From Bacteroidales bacterium UBA1756 (GTDB lineage: Bacteria; Bacteroidota; Bacteroidia; Bacteroidales; WCHB1-69), in NCBI GenBank assembly GCA_002314795.1, contig DCHI01000042.1, positions 1 to 36,924 of the forward strand: 36,924 nucleotides of DNA, read 5' to 3'. Positions within the stretch are counted from its first letter, which is position 1, and each line of letters begins with the position of its first letter. Shown in pieces: positions 15,770 to 24,290 of the stretch. The notes under the pieces are model-generated. The model worked only from the letters and a program-made list of their open reading frames with translations. It was not told the DNA's origin and made no database searches. Both the position numbers and the translations under genes were made by a program.

Positions 15770-16573
15770 ATGGGTATCACATTTGACAAGGAAAAAAATC
15801 AATTCATATTTGATTTTCAATGCGATGACATTGATGACATTGTAAAGCTGACGAACGAAATCAAGCAGATTGAGGCTTTCGGAAAGTGTCTTTACTATGG
15901 TTACGAATTTGCTGAGCAAGTGGATACCAAAGTGCGAAGTGCTTTTATTAAATATGTCAAGTTCTCCGAATCAATCCAAGAGAATCCCAATTTAGCACAA
16001 TTCATTCAAAAAGCCATCAACGCGTTAAACGACAAGATCAACTTGTATGATTACAATCTTGTCATTATGCCCGAATCTTCAAGCAAGGTCAACCAATATA
16101 TGATGAGATACTTGTATCGGTTCGCCCAGCCGTCATTGCAATATTTGGAATTAGTAAAAGCCTTGCCTGCTAACATATCTTTTGATATGGACGGCTATGA
16201 GAAACAGTATTTGGATGACGTTCTTGAAAACGGAAGACCGCGTTATACGGAAGCGCAGAAAGAGGAAGTAAAGGCTTCTATCAACGATATGATGGAACTG
16301 ATTCACAATAAAGATTATTTCACCATTGCGAAGGATGTGCGGAAGAGCAGAATGCGCCCGTATATGATGCGTTTTCTGGATTTTAAAACCGAAGAAGAGA
16401 AGAAACTCTGCTCCTCCATCCGAATGCAAAATATTCTGATTATTGACGATGTAACCACCAGTGGTTCAACTATTAATGAAATTCTTCGTACGTTGCGCAT
16501 TCTGAATGAAGACAATAACATCATTATTTTCAGTTTGCTCGGACGAAAAGATTTGATGGCCGACGCGATGTGA
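15770..16573 (+). CDS. Orphan phosphoribosyltransferase-domain protein
   Basis: This 267-residue protein has a type I phosphoribosyltransferase PRPP-binding loop at about 222-236 (ILIIDDVTTSGSTINEIL: two acidic residues, then T-T-S-G-S-T). The preceding 220 residues are acidic and helical and match no purine or pyrimidine PRTase I know. LVIMPESSSKVNQYM near 98-112 resembles the beta-strand plus phosphate-loop of ComF/PRTase folds (VIVPIPSS-type). It may therefore be a regulator or a nucleotide-salvage relative. It stands alone between the thioesterase and ribosomal protein S1, with its own promoter box. Confidence 0.75.
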   Translation: MGITFDKEKNQFIFDFQCDDIDDIVKLTNEIKQIEAFGKCLYYGYEFAEQVDTKVRSAFIKYVKFSESIQENPNLAQFIQKAINALNDKINLYDYNLVIMPESSSKVNQYMMRYLYRFAQPSLQYLELVKALPANISFDMDGYEKQYLDDVLENGRPRYTEAQKEEVKASINDMMELIHNKDYFTIAKDVRKSRMRPYMMRFLDFKTEEEKKLCSSIRMQNILIIDDVTTSGSTINEILRTLRILNEDNNIIIFSLLGRKDLMADAM

Positions 16574-16628
16574 AAATAAATCTTTTCAAAATTTCATTTT
16601 CAAGGTGAATTATTTTAAATAATGTTTG

Positions 16629-16636
16629 TAAATTTG
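16629..16636 (+). promoter_or_regulatory. Putative -7 box of rpsA
   Basis: TAAATTTG fits TAnnTTTG. The start codon is about 98 bases downstream, leaving an unusually long leader for this window. Confidence 0.6.
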
Positions 16637-16642
16637 CGCCCG

Positions 16643-16734
16643 CAATTTGCAAAGGGCTCTGTAGGTTGCATTTTTATAGTAAAACCCTATGTTTCACCTT
16701 TTTAACCGATTCGAAGAGAATCACATTTTTTGCT
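16643..16734 (+). promoter_or_regulatory. Long leader of rpsA with possible hairpin
   Basis: Between the promoter box and the S1 ATG lie about 92 bases. A small stem (TGCAA 16648-16652 with TTGCA 16666-16670) is followed by T5. S1 represses its own mRNA in E. coli, so a control leader is plausible, but this structure is weak and unproven. Confidence 0.35.
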
Positions 16735-18693
16735 ATGGCAGAAGAAATTATTAACAATCCGGAAGAAGTTATCTCCGAAAACCAACCTGTAGAAGCTACT
16801 GAAGCTCCTGTTGTAGAAGCTACCGAAGCTCCCGTTGTGGAAGCCACTGAAGCTCCCGCTGTAGAAGCTGCTGAACTTCCCGAAACTCCTAAGGCACCCA
16901 GAAAGCCCCGCGAGATTGAAAACGTTTACGGTTCTATCGAAAACTTCGACTGGAATGCATTGGATAAGAAAGGTACTACCTACAATGCAGCAGAAAAAAA
17001 GAATTTGGAAGAGCTTTACACGAAATCTTTCAAATCTATCGACGAGCAAGCCGTTATTATGGGTACCGTCGTTTCCATCAACCAACGCGAAATCGTTGTC
17101 AACATCGGTTTCAAATCCGATGGCGTTATCTCCGCTTCCGAACTTCGTTACAACCCCGATCTGAAAATCGGTGACGTAATTGAGGTTTACGTTGAAAGTC
17201 AAGAAGATGCTACCGGCCAGCTCATCCTTTCTCACAAAAAAGCTCGTATGCTCAAATCTTGGTTGCGCGTCAACGAAGCTTTCGAGAAAGAAGAAATCAT
17301 CACCGGTTATGTCAAATGCAGAACCAAAGGTGGCTTGATCGTAGATGTTTTCGGCATCGAAGCTTTCTTGCCCGGTTCTCAAATTGATGTCAAACCCATC
17401 CGCGACTATGACGTCTTCGTTGACAAAATTATGGACTTCAAGGTTGTGAAAATCAATCAGGAATTCAAAAACGTGGTCGTTTCTCACAAGGCACTTATCG
17501 AATCTGAATTGGAAGCTCAAAAGGCAGAAATCATCTCTCGCCTTGAAAAAGGTCAGGTTCTCGAAGGTACCGTCAAGAATATCACCAACTACGGTGTATT
17601 CGTTGACCTCGGCGGTGTTGACGGTCTTATCCACATCACCGACCTCTCTTGGGGCCGCATCATCCATCCGGAAGAAATCGTTAAGTTGGATGAAAAAATC
17701 AACGTCGTCATTTTGGACTTCGACGAAAACAAGAAACGTATCGCTCTCGGTCTGAAACAATTGACTCCCCATCCGTGGGATGCCCTTGATCCAGAACTCA
17801 AAGTGGGTGACAAAGTTCACGGTAAAGTTGTCGTCATCGCTGACTACGGCGCATTCCTCGAAATTATGCCCGGCGTTGAAGGTCTTATCCACGTTTCAGA
17901 AATGTCTTGGTCTCAACACTATTCACGTACCGCTCACGACTTCCTCAAAGTTGGTGACGAAATCGATGCAGTTCTCCTTACCCTCGATAAGGAAGAAAGA
18001 AAAATGTCCCTCGGTATCAAACAACTTATTCCTGATCCGTGGACTGACATCGACGTTAAATACCCGGTCGGTTCAAAACACACTGCTACCGTTCGCAATT
18101 TCAGCAACTTCGGTATCTTTGTTGAACTCGAAGAAGGTGTTGACGGCTTGATTCACATTTCCGACCTTTCTTGGGACAAGAAAATCAAACATCCTGCTGA
18201 ATTCACGAAAATTGGCGAAAAAATCGACGTCAAGGTTCTTGAAGTTGACGCAGCAAACAGAAAGATGAGCTTGGGCCACAAACAGTTGGAAGAAAATCCT
18301 TGGGACGTTTATGAAACCATCTTCACCGTTGGTTCTGAACACGAAGGCACAATCCTTTCTATGAACGACAAGGGCGCAGTTGTTGCTCTCCCGAACGGTA
18401 TCGAAGGTTTCGCTTTCAACCGCGGTCTCCAAAAAGAAGACAATGGCAAGGTTCAAAACAACGACAAGTTGAATTTCAAGGTTGTTGAATTTTCTAAGGA
18501 AAACAAGAAAATCGTCCTCTCACACACGGCTTTGTGGAAACTCACTCCAGAAGAAGACGCTAAGAGAGTTCAAGCTGAAGACAGAAAGAAGAACCAAGAA
18601 ATCGCTCAAGTAAACGAAAAGGTTGAAAAAGCTACTCTCGGTGACCTCGAAGCTCTCCAAGCATTGAAAAAGAACCTCGAAAAAGGTGAATAG
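16735..18693 (+). CDS. rpsA: 30S ribosomal protein S1
   Basis: This 652-residue protein binds mRNA on the 30S subunit. The N-terminal 60 residues are acidic and Ala/Pro rich, with four near-perfect 8-residue repeats (VEATEAPV type, residues 19-50). Six S1 RNA-binding domains follow, beginning near 107 (VIMGTVVSINQREIVVNIGF). Typical signatures such as YGVFVDLGGVDGLIHITDLSW and FGIFVELEEGVDGLIHISDLSW mark the third and fifth domains. A longer frame opens at 16666, but its extra residues are hydrophobic and unlike S1, so the ATG of MAEEIINN is used. Codon choice is strongly biased, as expected for high expression. A strong terminator follows. Confidence 0.97.
   Translation: MAEEIINNPEEVISENQPVEATEAPVVEATEAPVVEATEAPAVEAAELPETPKAPRKPREIENVYGSIENFDWNALDKKGTTYNAAEKKNLEELYTKSFKSIDEQAVIMGTVVSINQREIVVNIGFKSDGVISASELRYNPDLKIGDVIEVYVESQEDATGQLILSHKKARMLKSWLRVNEAFEKEEIITGYVKCRTKGGLIVDVFGIEAFLPGSQIDVKPIRDYDVFVDKIMDFKVVKINQEFKNVVVSHKALIESELEAQKAEIISRLEKGQVLEGTVKNITNYGVFVDLGGVDGLIHITDLSWGRIIHPEEIVKLDEKINVVILDFDENKKRIALGLKQLTPHPWDALDPELKVGDKVHGKVVVIADYGAFLEIMPGVEGLIHVSEMSWSQHYSRTAHDFLKVGDEIDAVLLTLDKEERKMSLGIKQLIPDPWTDIDVKYPVGSKHTATVRNFSNFGIFVELEEGVDGLIHISDLSWDKKIKHPAEFTKIGEKIDVKVLEVDAANRKMSLGHKQLEENPWDVYETIFTVGSEHEGTILSMNDKGAVVALPNGIEGFAFNRGLQKEDNGKVQNNDKLNFKVVEFSKENKKIVLSHTALWKLTPEEDAKRVQAEDRKKNQEIAQVNEKVEKATLGDLEALQALKKNLEKGE
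16789..16884 (+). repeat. Four 24-bp tandem repeats inside rpsA
   Basis: Four in-frame 24-base units (starting 16789, 16813, 16837 and 16861) encode the VEATEAPV-type linker. They differ mostly at third codon positions, so the protein repeat is kept while the DNA has diverged. Confidence 0.9.
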
Positions 18694-18711
18694 TTATTTT
18701 ATTGATTACGG

Positions 18712-18745
18712 AAAATGCCTGCCGTTGTTGGCAGGCATTTTTTTT
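18712..18745 (+). terminator. Strong terminator between rpsA and ksgA
   Basis: Arms AAAATGCCTGCC (18712-18723) and GGCAGGCATTTT (18730-18741) with a 6-base loop continue into a run of eight T. It ends only about 12 bases before the ksgA ATG, leaving no room for a promoter in between. Confidence 0.93.
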
Positions 18746-18757
18746 ACAAAAACAAAT

Positions 18758-19528
18758 ATGAAAGACGTCAAACCGAAAAAGTATCTTGGACAGCACTTTT
18801 TGTGCGAAGATGGAATTGCCCAGCGTATCGTCGAGAGTTTGAAAACGCCCAATCGGCACGTGCTGGAAATCGGGCCCGGAATGGGCGTGCTCACCAAATT
18901 CCTGCTTCAACACCACGAATACGACTTTCGTGTCGTGGAAATTGACGACGAGTCGGTCGCCTATCTGCAACAAAAGTATCCGGAACTGTCCGACAACATT
19001 TTGGCGACAGACTTTCTTACACTCAACTTAGGCACGATGTACGCTGAGCCCGTCAGCATCATCGGAAATTTCCCTTACAATATCTCCTCCCAGATTTTAT
19101 TCAAAATCCTCGAATCGAAAGACCTCGTCACAGAGACAGTCGGAATGTTTCAAAAGGAGGTTGCCGAACGCGTCGCATCCAATCCCGGCAACAAACAGTA
19201 CGGCATCCTCAGCGTCCTGCTGCAAGCTTTTTACGACATTGAATACCTGTTCACCGTACACGAAAACTCCTTCAATCCGCCTCCCAAAGTGAAATCTGCC
19301 GTTATTCGCATTACAAGAAATCCAGACAAGCGGCTCGAATGTTCCGAGATTTTGTTCAAACAGGTAGTTAAAACGGCTTTCAATCAAAGAAGAAAAACAC
19401 TCCGAAATTCATTGAAAACATTCCGTTTCAATCCGGAATTCGTTGACAATAATATTTTTACAAAACGTCCGGAGCAACTTTCAGTTTCTGAATTTCAGTT
19501 AATCTGTAAAAACATAGTGGAAGAATAG
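18758..19528 (+). CDS. rsmA: 16S rRNA (adenine1518-N6/adenine1519-N6)-dimethyltransferase
   Basis: KsgA/RsmA dimethylates two adjacent adenines near the 3' end of 16S rRNA during late 30S assembly. The 256-residue product has the family opening KPKKYLGQHFL, the SAM-binding loop EIGPGMG (37-43), the acidic strand VVEIDDES, the catalytic motif NFPY (104-107, the Bacteroidota form of NLPY), FQKEVAERVAS, and the C-terminal FNPPPKVKSAV plus RRKTLRNSL. The frame is open from 18686, but the residues before MKDVKPKK cover the rpsA terminator, so the start at 18758 is certain. Transcription probably depends on read-through from rpsA or on a promoter inside its 3' end. Confidence 0.96.
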   Translation: MKDVKPKKYLGQHFLCEDGIAQRIVESLKTPNRHVLEIGPGMGVLTKFLLQHHEYDFRVVEIDDESVAYLQQKYPELSDNILATDFLTLNLGTMYAEPVSIIGNFPYNISSQILFKILESKDLVTETVGMFQKEVAERVASNPGNKQYGILSVLLQAFYDIEYLFTVHENSFNPPPKVKSAVIRITRNPDKRLECSEILFKQVVKTAFNQRRKTLRNSLKTFRFNPEFVDNNIFTKRPEQLSVSEFQLICKNIVEE

Positions 19529-19622
19529 CCACTCTTTTCCATCTATGCGGAACGTTTTTTTTCGCAAAGAAAAAAGTAGAGAGAAAAAAATCAAGGAACG
19601 GCGCAACAACGAATAAATTATG

Positions 19623-19630
19623 TATATTTG
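19623..19630 (+). promoter_or_regulatory. Putative -7 box of the atpFHAG operon
   Basis: TATATTTG matches TAnnTTTG, 36 bases before the atpF ATG. The 138-base gap after ksgA (19529-19666) shows no other gene and no atpB or atpE remnants. Confidence 0.65.
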
Positions 19631-19666
19631 CCGCCGCATTTTTATAACCTAAATAAAAGTATAACT

Positions 19667-20161
19667 ATGGAATTGATTACTCCTTCATTTGGACTGCTTG
19701 TTTGGATGCTGATTGGTTTCGGCATATTGTTTTTCATCTTGGCAAAATTCGCTTGGCCGATTATTATCAAGGCCATTAACGGAAGAGAACAACACATCGC
19801 CGAACAGTTGAACGCAGCGGCCCAGGCACGTGAGGAAATGAAAAATCTCAAGTCTGAACACGAAGCACTTTTGGTGAAAGCCAAGGAAGAACGCGATGCG
19901 ATTCTTTCCGAAGCACGCAAAATGAGTGAACAAATGTACGAAGACGCCAAGGAAAAAGCGAGCAAGGAAGCTCAACTTCTTATTGAAGATGCGAAGAAAA
20001 GCATCCACTATGAAAAAATGAAGGCCGTTACGGACATCAAAAACGAAATTGCCCAAATGTCTATCGAAATTGCAGAAAAGGTTCTTCAAGAAGAATTATC
20101 CAGCAAAGAAAGACAGGAAGCTTTGATTTCCAAATGGGTAAATGATGTAAGTATCAACTAA
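19667..20161 (+). CDS. atpF: ATP synthase F0 subunit b
   Basis: The 164-residue b subunit forms the peripheral stalk. One N-terminal transmembrane helix (about 8-27, LLVWMLIGFGILFFILAKFAW) is followed by a long charged coiled coil rich in Ala, Glu and Lys. The frame opens 13 codons earlier, but MELITPSFGLLVW is the usual start in Bacteroidota and lies just after the promoter. The a and c subunit genes that normally precede it are absent. atpH follows after 18 bases. Confidence 0.95.
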   Translation: MELITPSFGLLVWMLIGFGILFFILAKFAWPIIIKAINGREQHIAEQLNAAAQAREEMKNLKSEHEALLVKAKEERDAILSEARKMSEQMYEDAKEKASKEAQLLIEDAKKSIHYEKMKAVTDIKNEIAQMSIEIAEKVLQEELSSKERQEALISKWVNDVSIN

Positions 20162-20179
20162 TTAGTAAATTTCTTTTCA

Positions 20180-20737
20180 ATGAAAAATGCTAAATTGTCA
20201 GGGCGCTATGCAAAGGCGCTCTATGATTTTTCAATAGAACAAAACGCTGAAGAATCTGTATATCAGGATATTTTGCTTTTGCAACGTGTTTTTAATGAAA
20301 ACCGTGACTTGCGCAAAGTCATTGAAAGCCCCATCATCGTTGCCGCAAAGAAAGAAGCCATCTTCAAAGCACTTTTTGAAGACAAGGTTTCTCCTGTGAC
20401 ATTGGGCTTCCTGAACCTGATTATTCTTAAACGTCGCGAGCCGGCTCTTGCGGGCATTTTTGAGAATTTCATCAAATGCTATTACGAAAAGCACAAAATC
20501 CGTTGCGCCGTCGTCACCACCGCAGTTGAATTGGCACCTGAAATGGCTGAAAAAGTCAAAAAGATGTTGGAAGAACAAACGGAAAGCACGATTATTCTCA
20601 AACAAGTTGTTGATCCCAAAATCATTGGCGGTCTTGTCGTCCGTATTGACGACTTCCTTTTCGACGCCAGCATTATTGGTCAAATCAATCGTCTTAAATC
20701 CGAATTCTCACAGAACTTGTATCAAGTTGGATTCTAA
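20180..20737 (+). CDS. atpH: ATP synthase F1 subunit delta
   Basis: The 185-residue delta (OSCP) subunit links the peripheral stalk to the top of the F1 head. The N-terminal helical domain begins SGRYAKALYDFS, the standard delta signature. The C-terminal part has ELAPEMAEKVKKMLEEQ and the conserved VDPKIIGGLVVRIDDFLFDASI. The length is normal for the family. It lies between atpF and atpA (26-base gap). Confidence 0.95.
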   Translation: MKNAKLSGRYAKALYDFSIEQNAEESVYQDILLLQRVFNENRDLRKVIESPIIVAAKKEAIFKALFEDKVSPVTLGFLNLIILKRREPALAGIFENFIKCYYEKHKIRCAVVTTAVELAPEMAEKVKKMLEEQTESTIILKQVVDPKIIGGLVVRIDDFLFDASIIGQINRLKSEFSQNLYQVGF

Positions 20738-20763
20738 TAAGAAATAAATTAAACATAATAAAA

Positions 20764-22353
20764 ATGGCAGAAATTAAACCATCAGAAGTAACTGCGATTT
20801 TACGTCAACAGTTACAAAATTTTGACTCTCGGTCGGAATTGGGCGAAGTCGGCACCGTATTAGTAGTCGGTGACGGTATCGCACGTGTTTACGGCCTTCA
20901 GAATGCTCAGTCGGGCGAATTGGTCGAATTTGAGCAGGAAAACGGTTCCATTATGGGTATCGTTCTCAACCTGGAAGAAGATAACGTCGGTGTCGTATTG
21001 TTGGGCGACTCTAACACATTGAACGAAGGCGACTTGTGCAAACGCACGGGAAGAATCGCCTCCATCAAGGTGGGAGAGGGACTCTGCGGCCGTGTCATCA
21101 ATACACTGGGCGTCCCGATTGACGGTAAGGGCAAAATCGAAGGTGACTTGTACGAAATGCCTATCGAACGCAAGGCACCCGGTATCATCTTCCGTCAGCC
21201 GGTTAAGGAACCGCTGCAGACCGGTATCAAGGCCGTTGACGCAATGATCCCGATTGGTCGTGGACAACGTGAGTTGATTATCGGTGACCGTCAGACCGGA
21301 AAGACCGCTATCGCTATCGATACGATTATCAACCAGAAGAAATTTTATGAAGAAGGCAAGCCCGTTTATTGTATCTATGTTGCTGTAGGTCAAAAGGGTT
21401 CATCCGTGGCAAGCATCGTGAAGACGCTCACTGAAAACGGAGCAATGCCTTATACCATCATTGTTAACGCTACGGCTTCCGATACGGCAGCTATGCAGTT
21501 CTATGCACCGTTCGCAGGTGCCGCCATCGGAGAATACTTCCGTGACACGGGACGTCCGGCGCTCATCATCTATGATGACCTTTCCAAACAAGCCGTTGCC
21601 TACCGTGAAGTCTCTTTGTTGCTCCGTCGTCCGCCCGGACGTGAAGCATATCCTGGTGACGTTTTCTACCTCCATTCAAGATTGTTGGAACGTGCTGCTA
21701 AGATCATCGAATCCGATGAAATTGCAGCTCAAATGAACGACCTCCCGCCAGTCCTGAAACCGATGGTCAAAGGTGGCGGTTCCTTGACGGCTCTTCCCAT
21801 CATTGAAACCCAGGCAGGTGACGTTTCCGCTTACATCCCGACAAACGTGATTTCTATCACCGACGGTCAGATTTACTTGGAAACCTCTTTGTTCAACTCT
21901 GGCGTCCGTCCGGCTATCAACGTTGGTATCTCCGTATCCCGTGTCGGTGGTAATGCTCAAATCAAGTCTATGAAGAAGGTAGCAGGTACTTTGAAACTTG
22001 ACCAAGCCCAATATCGCGAACTTGAATCCTTCGCAAAATTCGGTTCTGACGTTGATGCGGCTACCAAGAATGCTTTGGACAAAGGTGAAAGAAACGTGGA
22101 AATTCTGAAACAACCCCAGTATTCACCGCTCAAGGTCGAAGAACAGATTGCCATCATCTTCTGCGGCGTACGCGCTTTGTTACAAAAAGTTCCTACTGAC
22201 CGAATCCGCAGCTTCGAAGTTGAATACCTGAATGTCTTGCGCGAAAGTCACAAAGCACTCCTTGACGATTTGAAGGCAGGCAAAATCAATGATGAAATGA
22301 TGGCCGAATTGGAAGCTACTTGCAACGAGGTCGTTAAAAAGTACGAATTATAA
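20764..22353 (+). CDS. atpA: ATP synthase F1 subunit alpha
   Basis: The 529-residue alpha subunit carries the non-catalytic nucleotide sites of F1. The Walker A loop GDRQTGKT is at 174-181. The Walker B region (ALIIYDDLSKQA), the arginine-finger region (AINVGISVSRVGG) and the C-terminal helical domain are all present. RPPGREAYPGDVFYLHSRLLERAA is the standard alpha signature. The gene is complete and of normal length. The beta-subunit gene atpD does not follow atpG, as discussed in the findings. Confidence 0.98.
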   Translation: MAEIKPSEVTAILRQQLQNFDSRSELGEVGTVLVVGDGIARVYGLQNAQSGELVEFEQENGSIMGIVLNLEEDNVGVVLLGDSNTLNEGDLCKRTGRIASIKVGEGLCGRVINTLGVPIDGKGKIEGDLYEMPIERKAPGIIFRQPVKEPLQTGIKAVDAMIPIGRGQRELIIGDRQTGKTAIAIDTIINQKKFYEEGKPVYCIYVAVGQKGSSVASIVKTLTENGAMPYTIIVNATASDTAAMQFYAPFAGAAIGEYFRDTGRPALIIYDDLSKQAVAYREVSLLLRRPPGREAYPGDVFYLHSRLLERAAKIIESDEIAAQMNDLPPVLKPMVKGGGSLTALPIIETQAGDVSAYIPTNVISITDGQIYLETSLFNSGVRPAINVGISVSRVGGNAQIKSMKKVAGTLKLDQAQYRELESFAKFGSDVDAATKNALDKGERNVEILKQPQYSPLKVEEQIAIIFCGVRALLQKVPTDRIRSFEVEYLNVLRESHKALLDDLKAGKINDEMMAELEATCNEVVKKYEL

Positions 22354-22359
22354 TAGTTT

Positions 22360-23241
22360 ATGGCAAGCCTAAAGGAAATACGAATCAGAATTGCCTCGGT
22401 AGAATCCACCCAAAAGATTACGAGTGCAATGAAAATGGTATCGGCAGCTAAGTTGAGAAGAGCACAAAACGCTGTTCTCAACTTGCGCCCTTATTCCAAC
22501 AAACTGAATGAAATCTTGGGAAATCTCTCAAGCGCTTCAGAAAGTTTGGACGGAATGCCGTTGTTCCAAGTCCGCCCGATTGAAAAAGTCGCTTTGGTCG
22601 TAATATCCTCCAACCGTGGACTTTGCGGCGGCTTCAATGCAAATGTTGCTAAAAAAGTGGAACATCTTCTCCAAGAAGATTACGCACAACAAGCACAAAA
22701 AGGCAATGTCAAGATTTATTGCATCGGGAAAAAGGCAGCTGAACTCATCGCCCGCAAGCACGACGTCGCCTGGCGCAATGAAACACTTCCCGATACTACC
22801 GCCTTTGACGAAATCGCTACGTTAGCGGAACAGCTTATGAAAGATTTTGCAACGCATCAGGTTGACTGCGTCAAAATCGTATATAATAAGTTTGTAAATC
22901 CTGCTACCCAAGAACTGTGTGCAGAAGATTTCCTTCCCATCGTTGATTTGAATGGCGTAGGGGAGGAGTCAAAGAAAAATAACGACTATATATTTGAACC
23001 ATCTAAAGAAGCTATCCTAACGGAACTCATTCCAAAGATTCTTAAGTTACAGATGTACAAGACGTTATTGGATTCTGTTGCATCAGAACACGGCGCGCGT
23101 ATGACAGCTATGCACAAGGCAACCGATAATGCTACTGAAATTCTAAAAGATCTACGACTCAAATACAATAACGCTCGCCAATCTTCCATCACCAATGAGT
23201 TGATTGAAATCGTGAGCGGTGCTGAGGCTTTGAACAATTAA
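22360..23241 (+). CDS. atpG: ATP synthase F1 subunit gamma
   Basis: The 293-residue gamma subunit is the central rotor shaft. The N-terminal coiled-coil helix begins MASLKEIRIRIASVESTQKI, followed by TSAMKMVSAAKLRRAQ. The Rossmann-like middle has SSNRGLCGGFNANV. The C-terminal helix has SEHGARMTAMHKATDNA and NNARQSSITNELIEIVSGAEAL, the family signature. It starts 6 bases after atpA. The next gene, only 10 bases on, is not atpD but an unrelated EEP-family enzyme. Confidence 0.97.
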   Translation: MASLKEIRIRIASVESTQKITSAMKMVSAAKLRRAQNAVLNLRPYSNKLNEILGNLSSASESLDGMPLFQVRPIEKVALVVISSNRGLCGGFNANVAKKVEHLLQEDYAQQAQKGNVKIYCIGKKAAELIARKHDVAWRNETLPDTTAFDEIATLAEQLMKDFATHQVDCVKIVYNKFVNPATQELCAEDFLPIVDLNGVGEESKKNNDYIFEPSKEAILTELIPKILKLQMYKTLLDSVASEHGARMTAMHKATDNATEILKDLRLKYNNARQSSITNELIEIVSGAEALNN

Positions 23242-23251
23242 AAACTTATCG

Positions 23252-24274
23252 ATGTTAAAGAAAATTACGTTACTGGCGCTTTCACTTATGTTGATTGCGC
23301 CATTGTTTGCTCAAAACAAGAACACTGCTGTTATCGGCTTTTACAATTTAGAAAACTTATTTGATACGGAAGACGATCCGCTTATAAACGATGATCAGTT
23401 CCTACCTGATGGCGATTATCAATGGACCCCAGAACGTTATCAACGTAAATTAGAGAATATGTCCCAAGTCATTTCTCTTGTTGCTAAAGAATACGGTGGG
23501 CCTGTTGCTCTTGGTGTTTCCGAAATAGAAAATGAGCGAGTTCTTCGCGACCTCATTTCTACCGAAAAGTTGAAGCCATTCAACTTTGGTATTGTACATT
23601 ACGATTCACCTGATAGGAGAGGAGTTGACGTTGCTTTGCTCTATCAGAAAGATCGTTTTAGAGTGCTTTCTTCTCATCCCTACCGTCTTACAACTGCCGA
23701 CACGAATTTCCGTACGCGTGATCAACTTCTCGTCACGGGCGTTATAGATGGTTGTGATACCGTCAGCATCATTGTAAACCACTGGCCGTCAAAATTGGGT
23801 GGTGAAAAACGAAGTATGCCGAAGCGTATTGCTGCGGCTGAACTCTCCAAACACATTTCTGACTCGTTGATGCAAGCCAATCCACGTGCTAAAGTTGTGA
23901 TTTTGGGCGACTTGAACGATAACCCCAATGCAAAAAGTATTGTCAATTATCTTGGTGCTAAAAGCAAGGCGAAAGACGTACAAATCAACCAGTTATTCAA
24001 CCCAATGTACAAGCTTTATATGGATGGCATCTGGTCATACGTTTACAGAGACGAACCCAACGTGATTGACCAAATCATTATTTCATACGGTCTTTTAAAT
24101 GCCACAAGTGGTTATAAATACGTTTCAGCCAATATTTTCCGCGCCAATTTTATGCTGACGAAGAGCGGTTCCTACGAAGGAACTCCGTTGCGTACTTTTG
24201 CAGCCGGTACGTACCTTGGCGGCTATAGCGACCACCTTCCGGTTTTTATTCTTCTTAATAAAGTTAATCAATAA
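23252..24274 (+). CDS. Secreted endonuclease/exonuclease/phosphatase-family protein
   Basis: This 340-residue protein has a Sec signal peptide (to about residue 20, PLFAQ). The EEP (DNase I-like) catalytic landmarks are in order: FYNLENLFD with the metal-site Asn, GVSEIEN with the metal-binding Glu, DRRGVDVALLY, VNHWPSK with a catalytic His, GDLNDNP with the active Asp-Asn pair, IDQIIIS and the terminal YSDHLPV. It probably hydrolyses nucleic acid or phosphate esters in the periplasm or outside the cell. It sits 10 bases after atpG, so it is co-transcribed with ATP synthase genes. Whether this linkage has meaning is unknown. Confidence 0.9.
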   Translation: MLKKITLLALSLMLIAPLFAQNKNTAVIGFYNLENLFDTEDDPLINDDQFLPDGDYQWTPERYQRKLENMSQVISLVAKEYGGPVALGVSEIENERVLRDLISTEKLKPFNFGIVHYDSPDRRGVDVALLYQKDRFRVLSSHPYRLTTADTNFRTRDQLLVTGVIDGCDTVSIIVNHWPSKLGGEKRSMPKRIAAAELSKHISDSLMQANPRAKVVILGDLNDNPNAKSIVNYLGAKSKAKDVQINQLFNPMYKLYMDGIWSYVYRDEPNVIDQIIISYGLLNATSGYKYVSANIFRANFMLTKSGSYEGTPLRTFAAGTYLGGYSDHLPVFILLNKVNQ

Positions 24275-24290
24275 ATACTTGTAATTTATT

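Noticed and set aside
16702..17892. A 396-codon minus-strand open frame opposite rpsA
   Set aside because: The frame is long because of the strong codon bias of rpsA. The protein is Phe/Asp/Val-rich low-complexity sequence with no motif.
18686..18757. Extended N-terminus of KsgA
   Set aside because: It would be encoded by the rpsA terminator hairpin, and KsgA proteins start near the KPKKYLGQHFL motif.
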